Part shown: positions 27,779 through 36,930 of the stretch, one piece after another
Numbering within the stretch: the first letter of the stretch is position 1
How the letters are laid out: each line of letters begins with the position of its first letter
Assembly: GCA_002706085.1 (NCBI GenBank)
Contig: PAJO01000062.1
Location: 1 to 64,000 of the forward strand
Source of the DNA: Alcanivoracaceae bacterium
GTDB lineage: Bacteria > Pseudomonadota > Gammaproteobacteria > Pseudomonadales > Alcanivoracaceae
Direction: 5' to 3'
Length of the DNA stretch: 64,000 bases
Position numbers and translations under genes: made by a program
The notes under the pieces: generated by a model
Told to the model about the DNA's origin: nothing
The model's input: only the letters and a program-made list of their open reading frames with translations
The model's database searches: none

Positions 27779-30658
27779 GTGAAAATGCTGCAACGTTTTC
27801 TGCTTGTTTGTTTGGTGCTGGCCGGAGCCTTTGCTCATGCGGCCACGCCAGCAGCGGGCACCCTGATCAAGAACCAGGCATCGGCCAGTTACCGTGCCTG
27901 TCTTGATGAAGGATGTACCGAACAAGCTGAGGCGCAGCGTGTTACCTCTAACCTTGTGCAAACCGTGATTCGCAATGTGCCGGGCCTTGAGCTGGTCAGC
28001 GATCAGGGTAAACCGGCGGTGCCGGGTGGCTATGTCTACTTTTCCCATGTGCTTACCAATACCGGTAATGGCCCGGACCAATATCAATTCTGTCTCGACA
28101 ATATCAGTAACGACTTTACAGCCTGGACGGTGTATCGCGATGACGATGGTGACGGCCAGCCAGACGTGGGCGGTGCCCTGTTTAACCAGTCTGATGCCGA
28201 TGCCTGTTGGGATACGTTCACCCGTACCCTGATTGCCGATGAAACGTTTTCTCTGGTTATCGAAGCCGAGCTGGCGGATACCGTGGTGGCCGGCCAGCAG
28301 CCTTCCATGCAATTGCGGGCACGCAGTAACGAAGACAGTGCCATTGTGATCACCAACACCGACGAAGCGGATGTTGTAGATGGCCCTGTCATCGAGGTGG
28401 CCAAGTCACTCAGCGAACGGGAAGGGCGCTCTCCGGCAGGCCCGCTAACCGTCACTCTTGAGTACCGCAATGCTTCCGACCAGACCGCTACCGATATCGT
28501 TATTGAAGACATATTGCCGACGGTAACAGTGAACGGCGCCACCGGCGGCATGACCTATGTGGCGGATTCTGCCCGCTGGAGTCAGACCGGCAGCACCGTG
28601 CTGACGGACGATGGTGAAGATGGCAATCAGGGTAATACGCCGGATTTGATGGATTACTGTGCCTATGATGAGGACGCCACGAATCCGGACTGTCACGATC
28701 GGGTGCGTGCCCGGGTGGCCCAGTTGCCCCCTGGGGGGATCGGTATCCTGACCTTTGACGTGATGATCGACAGTGGTGTTGCAGCAGGGGATCGCGTGCG
28801 CAACACGGCCCGTTTCCGCTATGCCAATCAGGCAGGGGACACCGTATTCGGTTCGCCTTCACCTTTCAGCACTAATTCCGTCAGTTATCGGGTAATCGGT
28901 CGCGCGCTTCGGCCAGCGGTAGTGGCAAACAATGATACCTCCGACAGTGTCACCGGGATCGACGATATTTCGGATACCGGTAACCGGGTTGAGGTGGCCG
29001 CAGTGGGCCAGGGTGGCACCGTGGCATTCGACAATATCATCTGGAACACCGGCGACGGTGAAGACAGCTTTGATATTTTGGTGGACAGCAGCAGTGATCG
29101 CCAGGGTGGGGCGCTGGTGTCGCCTTTCCCGGGCAATAGCGTGTTTCAGCTCTACAAGGCAGACGGTGCTACCCCGTTGGTGGATACCGATGGCAATGGT
29201 GTCAGCGATACTGGTCCGATTCCCCGTCCGGATGCGTCCGGGCAGTGCCCCACAAGGTTCGTGACTGACACCCTCAATGGCGCCTGTGGGGTTAAAGTGG
29301 TGCTGCGGGCAACTCTGCCACCGGATGCCCTGGGTGGCCCGTTTACCGTGACCAAGATTGCGCGTTCTGTCAGTGATACCTCGGTGAGTAATGCCGTCAG
29401 CGATATCTTGCTGGCCATTACCACCAATAGTGTGGACCTGACCAACGATCAACCGGTGAATGGCAGTGCGCCGGGTGAGGGGGCGGGACCGGAAGCAACA
29501 CCGGTGCGAACCCTGTCTATTGCGCCGGGTAGTCATGGTGCTTTTGTGGTGTATATCAACAACACAGGTGCACGACAAGACACCTATGATTTGCAGGCCA
29601 GCACCACGAATTTCACCCCGGGTCAGCTACCGTCCCAGTGGCAAGTGGCCTGGCATCGTGATGGCGGTAGTGGTGATTGCAGCAGTCTCGGCGTTGTGCA
29701 GACCAACTCGGGTCTGGTACCGGCAGGTGGCAGCCGCCTGATGTGTGTACAGGTGACGGTGCCCGCCAGCGAATCGGGTAACCAGACGGTACCGATCTAC
29801 CTGCGCGCACTCTCGCCCACCAGTGGTATCAGTGACATCAAACAGGATGCGGTGACCGTGGTGGCCGGCCCGGCGATCTCGCTACAACCAGACCAGGTGG
29901 GCCAGGTCGCTCCCGGTGCAACGACGGTGTATAGCCACCAATTGACCAATACGGGCAACGTGGATCTTGGCAACGTGCTGTTGTCAGCTACCCCGGCCGC
30001 GGCGGCGGATAATGGCTGGTCTGTCACCCTGTACGAAGACAGCAATGGCAATGGTCAATGGGACCCTGACGATGCACTGGTCGTGGCGGGGACACCACTG
30101 CAAACCACCGGCAATGACGGCGTGCTTGGCGTCGGCGAGAGCCTTTCTGTCTTTGCCCGGCTGTTTGCCCCGGCGAACGCCGCTTATGGCACCGTGAATA
30201 TCAAGACGCTGACCGTGACGGGGGAGGGCGCCTCGCAGACGGTCAGCGATGAGGCAACAGACACGACCACAGTGAATAACACCGATGTCGCGATTACCAA
30301 AGAACAGGCTCTGGATGGAAATTGCGATGGTATTCCTGATGGTCCTGGCAGCTGCAGCGCGGATGGCTGTTTCGTGTATACGCCGTTTCAGGCTACCCCG
30401 GGCGAACAGTGCGTGATCTACCGATTGACTGCGACCAATAGCGGCGCCCAGAGCATGTATGAAGTGACCCTCAATGACCGAACCCAGCCTTACACCAGCA
30501 TGCTGGGAGCGGGGACTCGATGTGAGTCACCTGCAGGAGATTGTGCCGCGGCGGTGGTGTCGCCGCCGGATGCGTCTACCGGAGAGGTGTCGGTTAATGT
30601 GGGTGAGTTGCGACCGGGCCAGCAGGCCATCCTGATCTTTGGTTTGAGGGTGGAGTAA
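27779..30658 (+). CDS. Large secreted DUF11-repeat surface protein
   Basis: A 959-residue predicted exported protein. A GTG at 27779 (MKMLQRF...) and an ATG two codons later are both possible starts. The signal peptide ends near AHA (about residue 20). It is followed by the shared module AAGTLIKNQASASYR, and then Ig/DUF11-like domains such as TVTLEYRNASDQTATDIV near 222 and GATTVYSHQLTNTGNVDLG near 715. Calcium-loop-like motifs DDDGDGQPDVGG and DSNGNGQWDPDD are visible. A Cys-rich stretch precedes the last DUF11, which ends in GLRVE. In layout it is a paralogue of the protein at 17756. Confidence 0.75.
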   Translation: MKMLQRFLLVCLVLAGAFAHAATPAAGTLIKNQASASYRACLDEGCTEQAEAQRVTSNLVQTVIRNVPGLELVSDQGKPAVPGGYVYFSHVLTNTGNGPDQYQFCLDNISNDFTAWTVYRDDDGDGQPDVGGALFNQSDADACWDTFTRTLIADETFSLVIEAELADTVVAGQQPSMQLRARSNEDSAIVITNTDEADVVDGPVIEVAKSLSEREGRSPAGPLTVTLEYRNASDQTATDIVIEDILPTVTVNGATGGMTYVADSARWSQTGSTVLTDDGEDGNQGNTPDLMDYCAYDEDATNPDCHDRVRARVAQLPPGGIGILTFDVMIDSGVAAGDRVRNTARFRYANQAGDTVFGSPSPFSTNSVSYRVIGRALRPAVVANNDTSDSVTGIDDISDTGNRVEVAAVGQGGTVAFDNIIWNTGDGEDSFDILVDSSSDRQGGALVSPFPGNSVFQLYKADGATPLVDTDGNGVSDTGPIPRPDASGQCPTRFVTDTLNGACGVKVVLRATLPPDALGGPFTVTKIARSVSDTSVSNAVSDILLAITTNSVDLTNDQPVNGSAPGEGAGPEATPVRTLSIAPGSHGAFVVYINNTGARQDTYDLQASTTNFTPGQLPSQWQVAWHRDGGSGDCSSLGVVQTNSGLVPAGGSRLMCVQVTVPASESGNQTVPIYLRALSPTSGISDIKQDAVTVVAGPAISLQPDQVGQVAPGATTVYSHQLTNTGNVDLGNVLLSATPAAAADNGWSVTLYEDSNGNGQWDPDDALVVAGTPLQTTGNDGVLGVGESLSVFARLFAPANAAYGTVNIKTLTVTGEGASQTVSDEATDTTTVNNTDVAITKEQALDGNCDGIPDGPGSCSADGCFVYTPFQATPGEQCVIYRLTATNSGAQSMYEVTLNDRTQPYTSMLGAGTRCESPAGDCAAAVVSPPDASTGEVSVNVGELRPGQQAILIFGLRVE

Positions 30659-30660
30659 TC

Positions 30661-33600
30661 ATGACGACCAAGGGGCCGAAAAAGAACAAGGGGAAATTGG
30701 TGATCAGGTTGCTTGCCGTACAGATGCTGCTGCTTGCGCTGGTAGTGGGGATCTGTCTGGTAAGCGCGCCAGTCTATGCGGTGAGTGTAGGGCTGAGCGG
30801 TAGTCGCACGGTGGTTAGTGGTACGGACTGTGCGCTGGCGACTTATCGGTTTGGTACCAATAGTTCCTATGAAGGTCAGGCGCTGGATCTGTTGGTGGAG
30901 GTGATCCAGGAAGATAACGAGAGGGCTGGCAGTTTTCAATGTGTGGGCACTGAGGATGGTGTGCTGTTTGTCAGTCTGCGGGACAAGGATAGTGGTGAAA
31001 ATATTGCCTACGCCGACCTTCGTCTGACCCTGGTGGCGCAGGGAAGCTCATCGCCGGTAACGGTGGATCGAATGGTCGTGACGGGGTTCGATCTGGATGG
31101 CACCGGAACGGGGGGGCAGACTGCCACCGATGATTTGTATTTCACCACAGGGTCAACAACGCGTTCTTATGTCTCAACCAACACGCAGACAACGGTAAGC
31201 TCTACCTCAACGGGTAGCTATAACACACGTATTCGTGGCCGCGATGAAAACTGTGATGACAGTGCTTCCAGTATCCAGCCTGAATGTCGTGCCTCTGTGG
31301 TTTTTGCCGAAACCGCCACGGCGACAGTGCGTGTTCAGAACGACAATGCCTACGGTAATGAAGCGAATACCAGTACCGCAAGAAGGGTGTCTTATCTGTC
31401 ATTGCGTATTAATGATTTTGAAGAGGTTGTTGATGGCAACCTGGATTTTGGCGACGCCCCTGCCAGTTATGGGGCCGGTCGGCAAAATGCAACGACCTCC
31501 TTGGGGTTGGGGCGTGGCCTGCTTCCTGATCATGAGGCAGCCAATCAGCCTTCGGCCGGTGCGACAGGCGATGATAGCGACGGTGGGAGTTCTCCTACGC
31601 AATATGATGACGAAGATGGCGTGTCACTGAATGGCAGTTCTCTGAGTGGCGCTGCCGTTTTTCCTGGCCAGCAGAGCGAACTGACTGTCACCACCTTCGG
31701 AAGTGGTTATCTGAATGCCTGGTTTGACTGGAACCGGGATGGAGATTTTAACGACAGCGGCGAAAGAGTGATCACTAACCGCCTGGTCAGCAATGCTGGA
31801 GAAACCTCCAGTGGTAATGGCTCCAGCAATTTTGTTTCGCAAACACCGGTTGCGATCACTGTACCGGCAACGGCAAGGTCGGGGCAGACGTATGCTCGAT
31901 TCAAATTCACAGCGAGCACCAATCCCGGGATTGCGGAAAACAACGGCAACGGCGAGGTCGAGGATTATCGCCTTGAAGTCTCTCCGCAAACCTGTAATGC
32001 GGAGATTAGCGGTAATTTATCGCTAAGCGGTTCCGCTAGTCGAAATAGCAGCAATATCATCACGCTTACAGAAGACACAGGGAATCAAGCTGGCTCTGCC
32101 TGGTCGCAAAATCGCATCAGTCTTCTTGCTCCATTCACCGTGGAATTTTCAATCAATCTTGGAACCAAAGACGCCAGTGGCGCAGATGGCATTGCTTTCG
32201 CGTTTCAGCGCGACCCGGATGGCAGCAGTGCTACCGGGGCGTTTGGTGGTGCGCTTGGGGTAGGGGGTCTTGATCCCGCAGTGGCTGTTGAATTCGACAC
32301 CTGGGACAACGGGGATGCGTATGGTGATATTGCCAATGATCACACGGCGATCTACGACCCGGTCAATTACACCGATTCCAATGGCGGCGGTAATCTGATC
32401 AGCAATAGCGTGGTGGATTTGGGCAATATTGAAGATGGGGGCTGGCATACGGTCTCACTGGATTGGGATCCGGTTACACAGCAGTTGCAGTATCGGTTTG
32501 ATGGGGTGCTTGTTTCCGTGGTGAATCGGGATTTCATCAATACGGATTTCGATGGGGATCCCAATGTGTATTTTGGCTGGGCCGCGTCTACAGGTGGTTC
32601 CAGTAACCGTCAGCGTGTGTGTGTTATCGACGCGCCGGAACAAGTTCTGGTGGACTATGCCGATGCGCCGGCTAGTTATGGAAGTCCGTCGCACATTATC
32701 GTTGATGGCGTGCGTCTGGGCGACGGTATTTCTGAAGATATCACCGGCTACGACAACCCCTCCGCCAACGCCGATACCTTTGATGATGGTGTCACGTTTC
32801 CGGCCAATGTGCCGGGGGTTGATCCGATTCAGGTTGAGGTCCATGGCGATGACGGTTATCTGCAGGCCTGGATCGACTGGAACCGCGACGGGGATTTTGA
32901 TGATGCTGATGAACAGGTAGCGACTAACCTGCAGGACTCGGATGGTGACGGCATTATCGAAGTACTGGTGCCGCCCTCAGCTGAGGCGGAAAACGCCAAT
33001 GATGTGATTGCACGTTTCCGCTGGTCGACCACGGAAGATCTGAATGCGGGCGATGGCGCTGATGACGGCGAAGTCGAAGACTATTTGATCAATACCCGTG
33101 AAGTGGTGTTCTGTCCGCAAGGTTCCGATGCGACGGGTGGCGGGATTGCCAGTGGCGGTACGGGGGGGTACCGCGAGGCGGTCTACTGGCTGGACTGGAA
33201 CTGTGGCAGTAAAAACAATTACCAGCCTGGTGAGCTGGTTCGCAAGACCTGGGTATTCGGGCCGGTGGAAATCCGTGCAACCGTAGACAACATTACCAGT
33301 CAGCTGAACATCTATAACAGCGGTAACTGGTCGGGCGACCGTTTTGACGATCTGTACCAGGGGGTGAACCCGATTGGTCTGTCCAGTCCCAGCGGTACAG
33401 CGCCAGCCTTTGATATTCGCTGGGAAGTTTATCTGAATGGGCAGAGAGTGCCTGCGGACATCATTGCCGCCGATGTGGAAGACACGGATGAAAATGAGAG
33501 TCTCACCTGGGAAACGGATGGTGAGCCCTGGGAGATCTTCTCCGTTGATCCACAGTCTGACCTGCTGGCCCGTTTTGAGAATGCTGCACGCAGGCTGGTG

Positions 33601-35466
33601 CTGACCACCGCCCCTGGTGCAGGTACCGGTGCGCTGTTGGCGTTGACGGAAGATGCTACCCAGACCGCTCACATCGTGGATGGTCGCGGTACCCAGGCAG
33701 TGGGCTTTGGGGTGTTCCTGCAGGTGGATCATGGCGATATCGCCGGTGGCTACCCACAAAGTGGCGGGCATGTGTCTCGCCGTGATGCCTCCGGTGGCAG
33801 CAAGCCGACCACTGACACCAACGTCAATACACTGACTGTGGCCACCTTGCAGCCCGCGGCGCCCTATTTAGGCAGCATCGGGCCTGACCCGGAAGACGCG
33901 GACCAGAACTCGGCCAATGCAGACGCGGATGGTCCGGAAGAAGACGGGGTCAGTTTCCCGCCGCTGATTCCTGGTGCGGGCGCCACGATCACGGTCACCC
34001 TTACCGAAGATGTGGTTGGTGAAAATTATGTTCAGGGCTGGATCGACTGGAACCGGGATAATGATTTTGACGATGCCAGCGAACAGATTGCTTTGAATGT
34101 TCGTGACAATGATGCCCAGGACGCCAATAGCAGTCCGGGGGTGATCGAGCTGAACCTGTTTGTTCCGCCGGGCGCCTTTATCGGCAACACCTATTCCCGC
34201 TTCCGACTGTCCAGCACCCCGGACGTGCCGGCGGGTGGCCAGGTTGTGTTCGATGGTGAGGTGGAGGATTACCTGGTGACCATTTCTTCCGGCAATACCG
34301 GGGGGATTTTGTCGGGCTGGGTGTACGAGGATAATGGTGACGGCGCCACCGCCCACGATGGCATCAAGGCCGGTAACGAACCCGGTATCGCCAACCAGCG
34401 GGTGGTGTTGTATCACGATGCCGACAATAACGGAGTGTGTGAAGACACCGACACGGTTCTGGCTGAAACCCTTACCGACGGGGACGGGGGCTGGCGTTTG
34501 GTCCCGGTGCTGGCGGATGTGGGCAAGAATGCGTGTCTGGTCGTGCAAACAGCCAACGGGTTTCGTTCCATCAGCGAGAATCCCGGCGATGGCGGAGCCA
34601 GCATCAACACCAGTGCTGCGGATGATGATGTAATGTTGTTGCAGGTGCAGCCCAGCGGGGTGGATTGGGACAATATCCTGTTTGGTGATGCCGGGTTGCC
34701 GGTGCTGGAACCGGATCGTCAGGGCGTGGTGGATGCCGGTAACAGTCTGCTCTACAGCCATCGCTTTACGGCACGCACTGCCGGTTCGGTGGATTTCAGC
34801 CTCGGTGCAGCCCAAACCGTCCCTGCGAGCCCGGCCTGGACCGATACCCTGTTCCGTGATGCGGATTGTGATGGCGAACTGTCTGCTGCAGACGAGGCGC
34901 TACCGGTTAGCGGAGTGGCGGTGCAGGCAGGAGACAGCCTGTGTCTGCTGGTCAAGGTGTTTGCCCCTGCCGATGCGCCCCTTGAGGCACTGCACAGTCG
35001 TCCGCTGATCGCCACCCAGACTTTTGCAGGCACAGCACTGCAGTCCACAGTCCAGGTGCTAGATACCACTCGCCTGACGGCAGGCAAGCTGATTCTGGAC
35101 AAGACCGTGCGAAACATCGGTCCGGATGGTCTGGCCGGCACGGCCGACGATGTGGACAGCCAGGACGGGACCGCCAATCAGGCTTCCCCGGGGGATGTGC
35201 TGCGTTACCGGCTGACCTTCTCCAATCAAGGGGTGCGGCCGCTGACCGAGGTGACGATCAATGACAGCACACCTGCGTTCAGCAGTCTGAGCCAGGCGGC
35301 CGTCTGTCCTGCGCCATTGCCGGCGGATCTCAGCGGTTGCAACCTGACCACCCCGGATGGCCCCAATGCCGCTGGCTATGAGGGCGCGCTGCAATGGTTG
35401 TTCAGCGGCCAGCTGCAGCCTGGCAATCAGGGTTCGGTGGTCTACGATGTGCGGGTTAGTCCCTGA
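30661..35466 (+). CDS. Giant GEVED/lectin-like/DUF11 surface protein
   Basis: A 1601-residue predicted exported protein with a long signal region (about 1-40, ending APVYA). In order: an N-terminal beta-rich region; a GEVED domain (about 261-440, LDFGDAPASYG to GEVEDYRLEV); an L-type-lectin-like domain (about 445-662, with DGIAFAFQRDPDG and AVEFDTWDNGD); a second GEVED (about 663-810); an unassigned region (about 810-1065); a third GEVED domain (about 1070-1207); an SdrD-like B domain (about 1214-1343, GWVYEDNGDG); and a terminal DUF11 ending DVRVSP. The lectin segment suggests glycan binding. It starts 2 bp after the previous gene and closes the cluster before a terminator. Confidence 0.75.
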   Translation: MTTKGPKKNKGKLVIRLLAVQMLLLALVVGICLVSAPVYAVSVGLSGSRTVVSGTDCALATYRFGTNSSYEGQALDLLVEVIQEDNERAGSFQCVGTEDGVLFVSLRDKDSGENIAYADLRLTLVAQGSSSPVTVDRMVVTGFDLDGTGTGGQTATDDLYFTTGSTTRSYVSTNTQTTVSSTSTGSYNTRIRGRDENCDDSASSIQPECRASVVFAETATATVRVQNDNAYGNEANTSTARRVSYLSLRINDFEEVVDGNLDFGDAPASYGAGRQNATTSLGLGRGLLPDHEAANQPSAGATGDDSDGGSSPTQYDDEDGVSLNGSSLSGAAVFPGQQSELTVTTFGSGYLNAWFDWNRDGDFNDSGERVITNRLVSNAGETSSGNGSSNFVSQTPVAITVPATARSGQTYARFKFTASTNPGIAENNGNGEVEDYRLEVSPQTCNAEISGNLSLSGSASRNSSNIITLTEDTGNQAGSAWSQNRISLLAPFTVEFSINLGTKDASGADGIAFAFQRDPDGSSATGAFGGALGVGGLDPAVAVEFDTWDNGDAYGDIANDHTAIYDPVNYTDSNGGGNLISNSVVDLGNIEDGGWHTVSLDWDPVTQQLQYRFDGVLVSVVNRDFINTDFDGDPNVYFGWAASTGGSSNRQRVCVIDAPEQVLVDYADAPASYGSPSHIIVDGVRLGDGISEDITGYDNPSANADTFDDGVTFPANVPGVDPIQVEVHGDDGYLQAWIDWNRDGDFDDADEQVATNLQDSDGDGIIEVLVPPSAEAENANDVIARFRWSTTEDLNAGDGADDGEVEDYLINTREVVFCPQGSDATGGGIASGGTGGYREAVYWLDWNCGSKNNYQPGELVRKTWVFGPVEIRATVDNITSQLNIYNSGNWSGDRFDDLYQGVNPIGLSSPSGTAPAFDIRWEVYLNGQRVPADIIAADVEDTDENESLTWETDGEPWEIFSVDPQSDLLARFENAARRLVLTTAPGAGTGALLALTEDATQTAHIVDGRGTQAVGFGVFLQVDHGDIAGGYPQSGGHVSRRDASGGSKPTTDTNVNTLTVATLQPAAPYLGSIGPDPEDADQNSANADADGPEEDGVSFPPLIPGAGATITVTLTEDVVGENYVQGWIDWNRDNDFDDASEQIALNVRDNDAQDANSSPGVIELNLFVPPGAFIGNTYSRFRLSSTPDVPAGGQVVFDGEVEDYLVTISSGNTGGILSGWVYEDNGDGATAHDGIKAGNEPGIANQRVVLYHDADNNGVCEDTDTVLAETLTDGDGGWRLVPVLADVGKNACLVVQTANGFRSISENPGDGGASINTSAADDDVMLLQVQPSGVDWDNILFGDAGLPVLEPDRQGVVDAGNSLLYSHRFTARTAGSVDFSLGAAQTVPASPAWTDTLFRDADCDGELSAADEALPVSGVAVQAGDSLCLLVKVFAPADAPLEALHSRPLIATQTFAGTALQSTVQVLDTTRLTAGKLILDKTVRNIGPDGLAGTADDVDSQDGTANQASPGDVLRYRLTFSNQGVRPLTEVTINDSTPAFSSLSQAAVCPAPLPADLSGCNLTTPDGPNAAGYEGALQWLFSGQLQPGNQGSVVYDVRVSP

Positions 35467-35521
35467 TCCGGGGCACCCGCTTCAACCTACCTGATACCGT
35501 AAGACCGTGATAGAATGCGGC

Positions 35522-35547
35522 AACCGAGCCCGAGGGTTCGGTTTTTT
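35522..35547 (+). terminator. Rho-independent terminator closing the surface-protein cluster
   Basis: Stem ACCGAGCCC with GGGTTCGGT (one G-U pair) around a GAG loop, followed by seven T. It lies 56 bp after the last cluster gene and 22 bp before the DUF2065 start. Confidence 0.85.
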
Positions 35548-35568
35548 TGTGGCTGTCTGGCAGGAATC

Positions 35569-35757
35569 ATGGATTTCAGCATAGTGATAAAGGCCCTGTG
35601 CCTGGTGCTGGTAATCGAGGGCATTCCGCTCTTCCTGGCGCCCGATCGGGCTCGTCAGGCCGCGCTTCAGCTGGCGCGGATGCCCGGGCAGTCCCTCAGA
35701 ATACTGGGGCTGGTGCTCATGGTGTTGGGTGCCGTCCTTCTGGTGGTGATGAAATGA
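35569..35757 (+). CDS. DUF2065 small membrane protein (YjeT-like)
   Basis: A 62-residue protein with two hydrophobic segments (IVIKALCLVLVIEGIPLFL and LRILGLVLMVLGAVLLVV), fitting the DUF2065/YjeT family of unknown function. I chose the ATG at 35569 after a CAGGA ribosome-binding site. In E. coli and many relatives this gene directly follows hflC; here it is separated from hflC by the 18-kb cluster. Its stop overlaps the hisZ start (ATGA). Confidence 0.88.
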   Translation: MDFSIVIKALCLVLVIEGIPLFLAPDRARQAALQLARMPGQSLRILGLVLMVLGAVLLVVMK

Positions 35758-36926
35758 ATCAGCAAGCACAGTGGCTACTCCCCGATGGGGTGGAAGAAGT
35801 CTTGCCGGGCCGCGCCCGGGCGATTGAGCAACTGCGGCGCGGTACCCTGGATCTGTACCAGCGCTGGGGTTACGAACTGGTCTTCCCGCCACTGATCGAA
35901 TTTCTGGAATCCCTGTTGAATGGGGCTGGCCGGGATCTGGAGCGGGAAACCTTCAAGATCACCGATCAGCTCACCGGGCGTTTGATGGGGGTGCGTGCCG
36001 ACATTACCCCGCAAGTGGCGCGGATGGACGCTCACAGCCTGCGCCGTAATGCGCCCACACGGTTGTGCTATTGCTCCAGTGCCTTGCGTACCCGTCCTGC
36101 CGTGGCCGGTGGTACCCGCCTGCCATACCAGATTGGCGTTGAACTGTTCGGCCATTCTGGCGTGGACAGCGATCTGGAAGTTATTTCCCTGTTGCTGGAA
36201 ACCCTGCGGCTGGCAGGGGTCGACAACGAGGTCGTGCTGGATCTGGGCCATGTGGGCCTGTTCAGTGGCCTGCTGGCGGATTGCTCCCTGAGTGACGCGC
36301 AGCAGGCCCAGCTGGAAGATATTCTGGTCCGCAAGGCACGGGTCGAACTGGAGGTTTTCCTGGCCGACAGCGGCCTGCCGGACGCCGCCAGCAAGGCGCT
36401 TGCGGCTTTGCCATGGCTGGCGGGTGATGCGGCGGTGCTGGGCGAGGCACGGGAGATATTTCAGGATTTCCCCGCAGCGCTGGCAGCCCTGGATGAACTG
36501 GATACGCTGGTCTCGGTGCTGAGCCAGCGTGGCGTTACCCTGCATCTGGATCTAGGTGAGCTGCGGGGTTATCACTACCACACCGGTTGTGTCTTTGCGG
36601 CGTACCTGCCCGGCGAAAGTGAGCCGGTGGCCAAGGGTGGGCGTTATGACCACATTGGTGAAGTATTTGGTCGTGCCCGTCCCGCGACGGGTTTCAGTGC
36701 CGACCTGAAAATGCTGTCGGCTCGCACGGTGGCTGCGGGCGATAATGGCATTCTCGCCGAAGGCTCTTTGCAGGATGCGGATTTCGCCGCCGCCGTGGCC
36801 GCGTTGCGTGATCAGGGCGAGCGGGTCGTGCTGGCGTTACCGGGCGCAGACAATGATGCTCAGCTGTTGGGCTGTCAGCGCAGGCTGTTACAGGGCGACA
36901 ACGGCTGGGTCATCCAGGATTTATAG
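35754..36926 (+). CDS. hisZ: ATP phosphoribosyltransferase regulatory subunit
   Basis: Class II histidyl-tRNA-synthetase-like paralogue that activates the short HisG enzyme in histidine synthesis. The N-terminal LLPDGVEEVLPGRARAIEQL, the motif 2-like segment RADITPQVARMDAH and the late YHTGCVFAAYLPG are seen. At 390 residues it is shorter than a true HisRS and appears to lack the anticodon-binding domain. It overlaps the DUF2065 gene by 4 bp and precedes purA, the usual arrangement in Pseudomonas-like genomes. Confidence 0.94.
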   Translation: MNQQAQWLLPDGVEEVLPGRARAIEQLRRGTLDLYQRWGYELVFPPLIEFLESLLNGAGRDLERETFKITDQLTGRLMGVRADITPQVARMDAHSLRRNAPTRLCYCSSALRTRPAVAGGTRLPYQIGVELFGHSGVDSDLEVISLLLETLRLAGVDNEVVLDLGHVGLFSGLLADCSLSDAQQAQLEDILVRKARVELEVFLADSGLPDAASKALAALPWLAGDAAVLGEAREIFQDFPAALAALDELDTLVSVLSQRGVTLHLDLGELRGYHYHTGCVFAAYLPGESEPVAKGGRYDHIGEVFGRARPATGFSADLKMLSARTVAAGDNGILAEGSLQDADFAAAVAALRDQGERVVLALPGADNDAQLLGCQRRLLQGDNGWVIQDL

Positions 36927-36930
36927 AATT

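Noticed and set aside
17108-35466. Non-ribosomal or polyketide cluster, or a phage tail module
   Set aside because: No carrier, synthase or phage structural motifs are seen. The large size comes from Ig-like repeat domains with signal peptides.
35511-35516. TAGAAT as a -10 box for DUF2065-hisZ
   Set aside because: No acceptable -35 at 15-19 bp, and transcription would begin inside the cluster terminator hairpin. It may still be a weak promoter.
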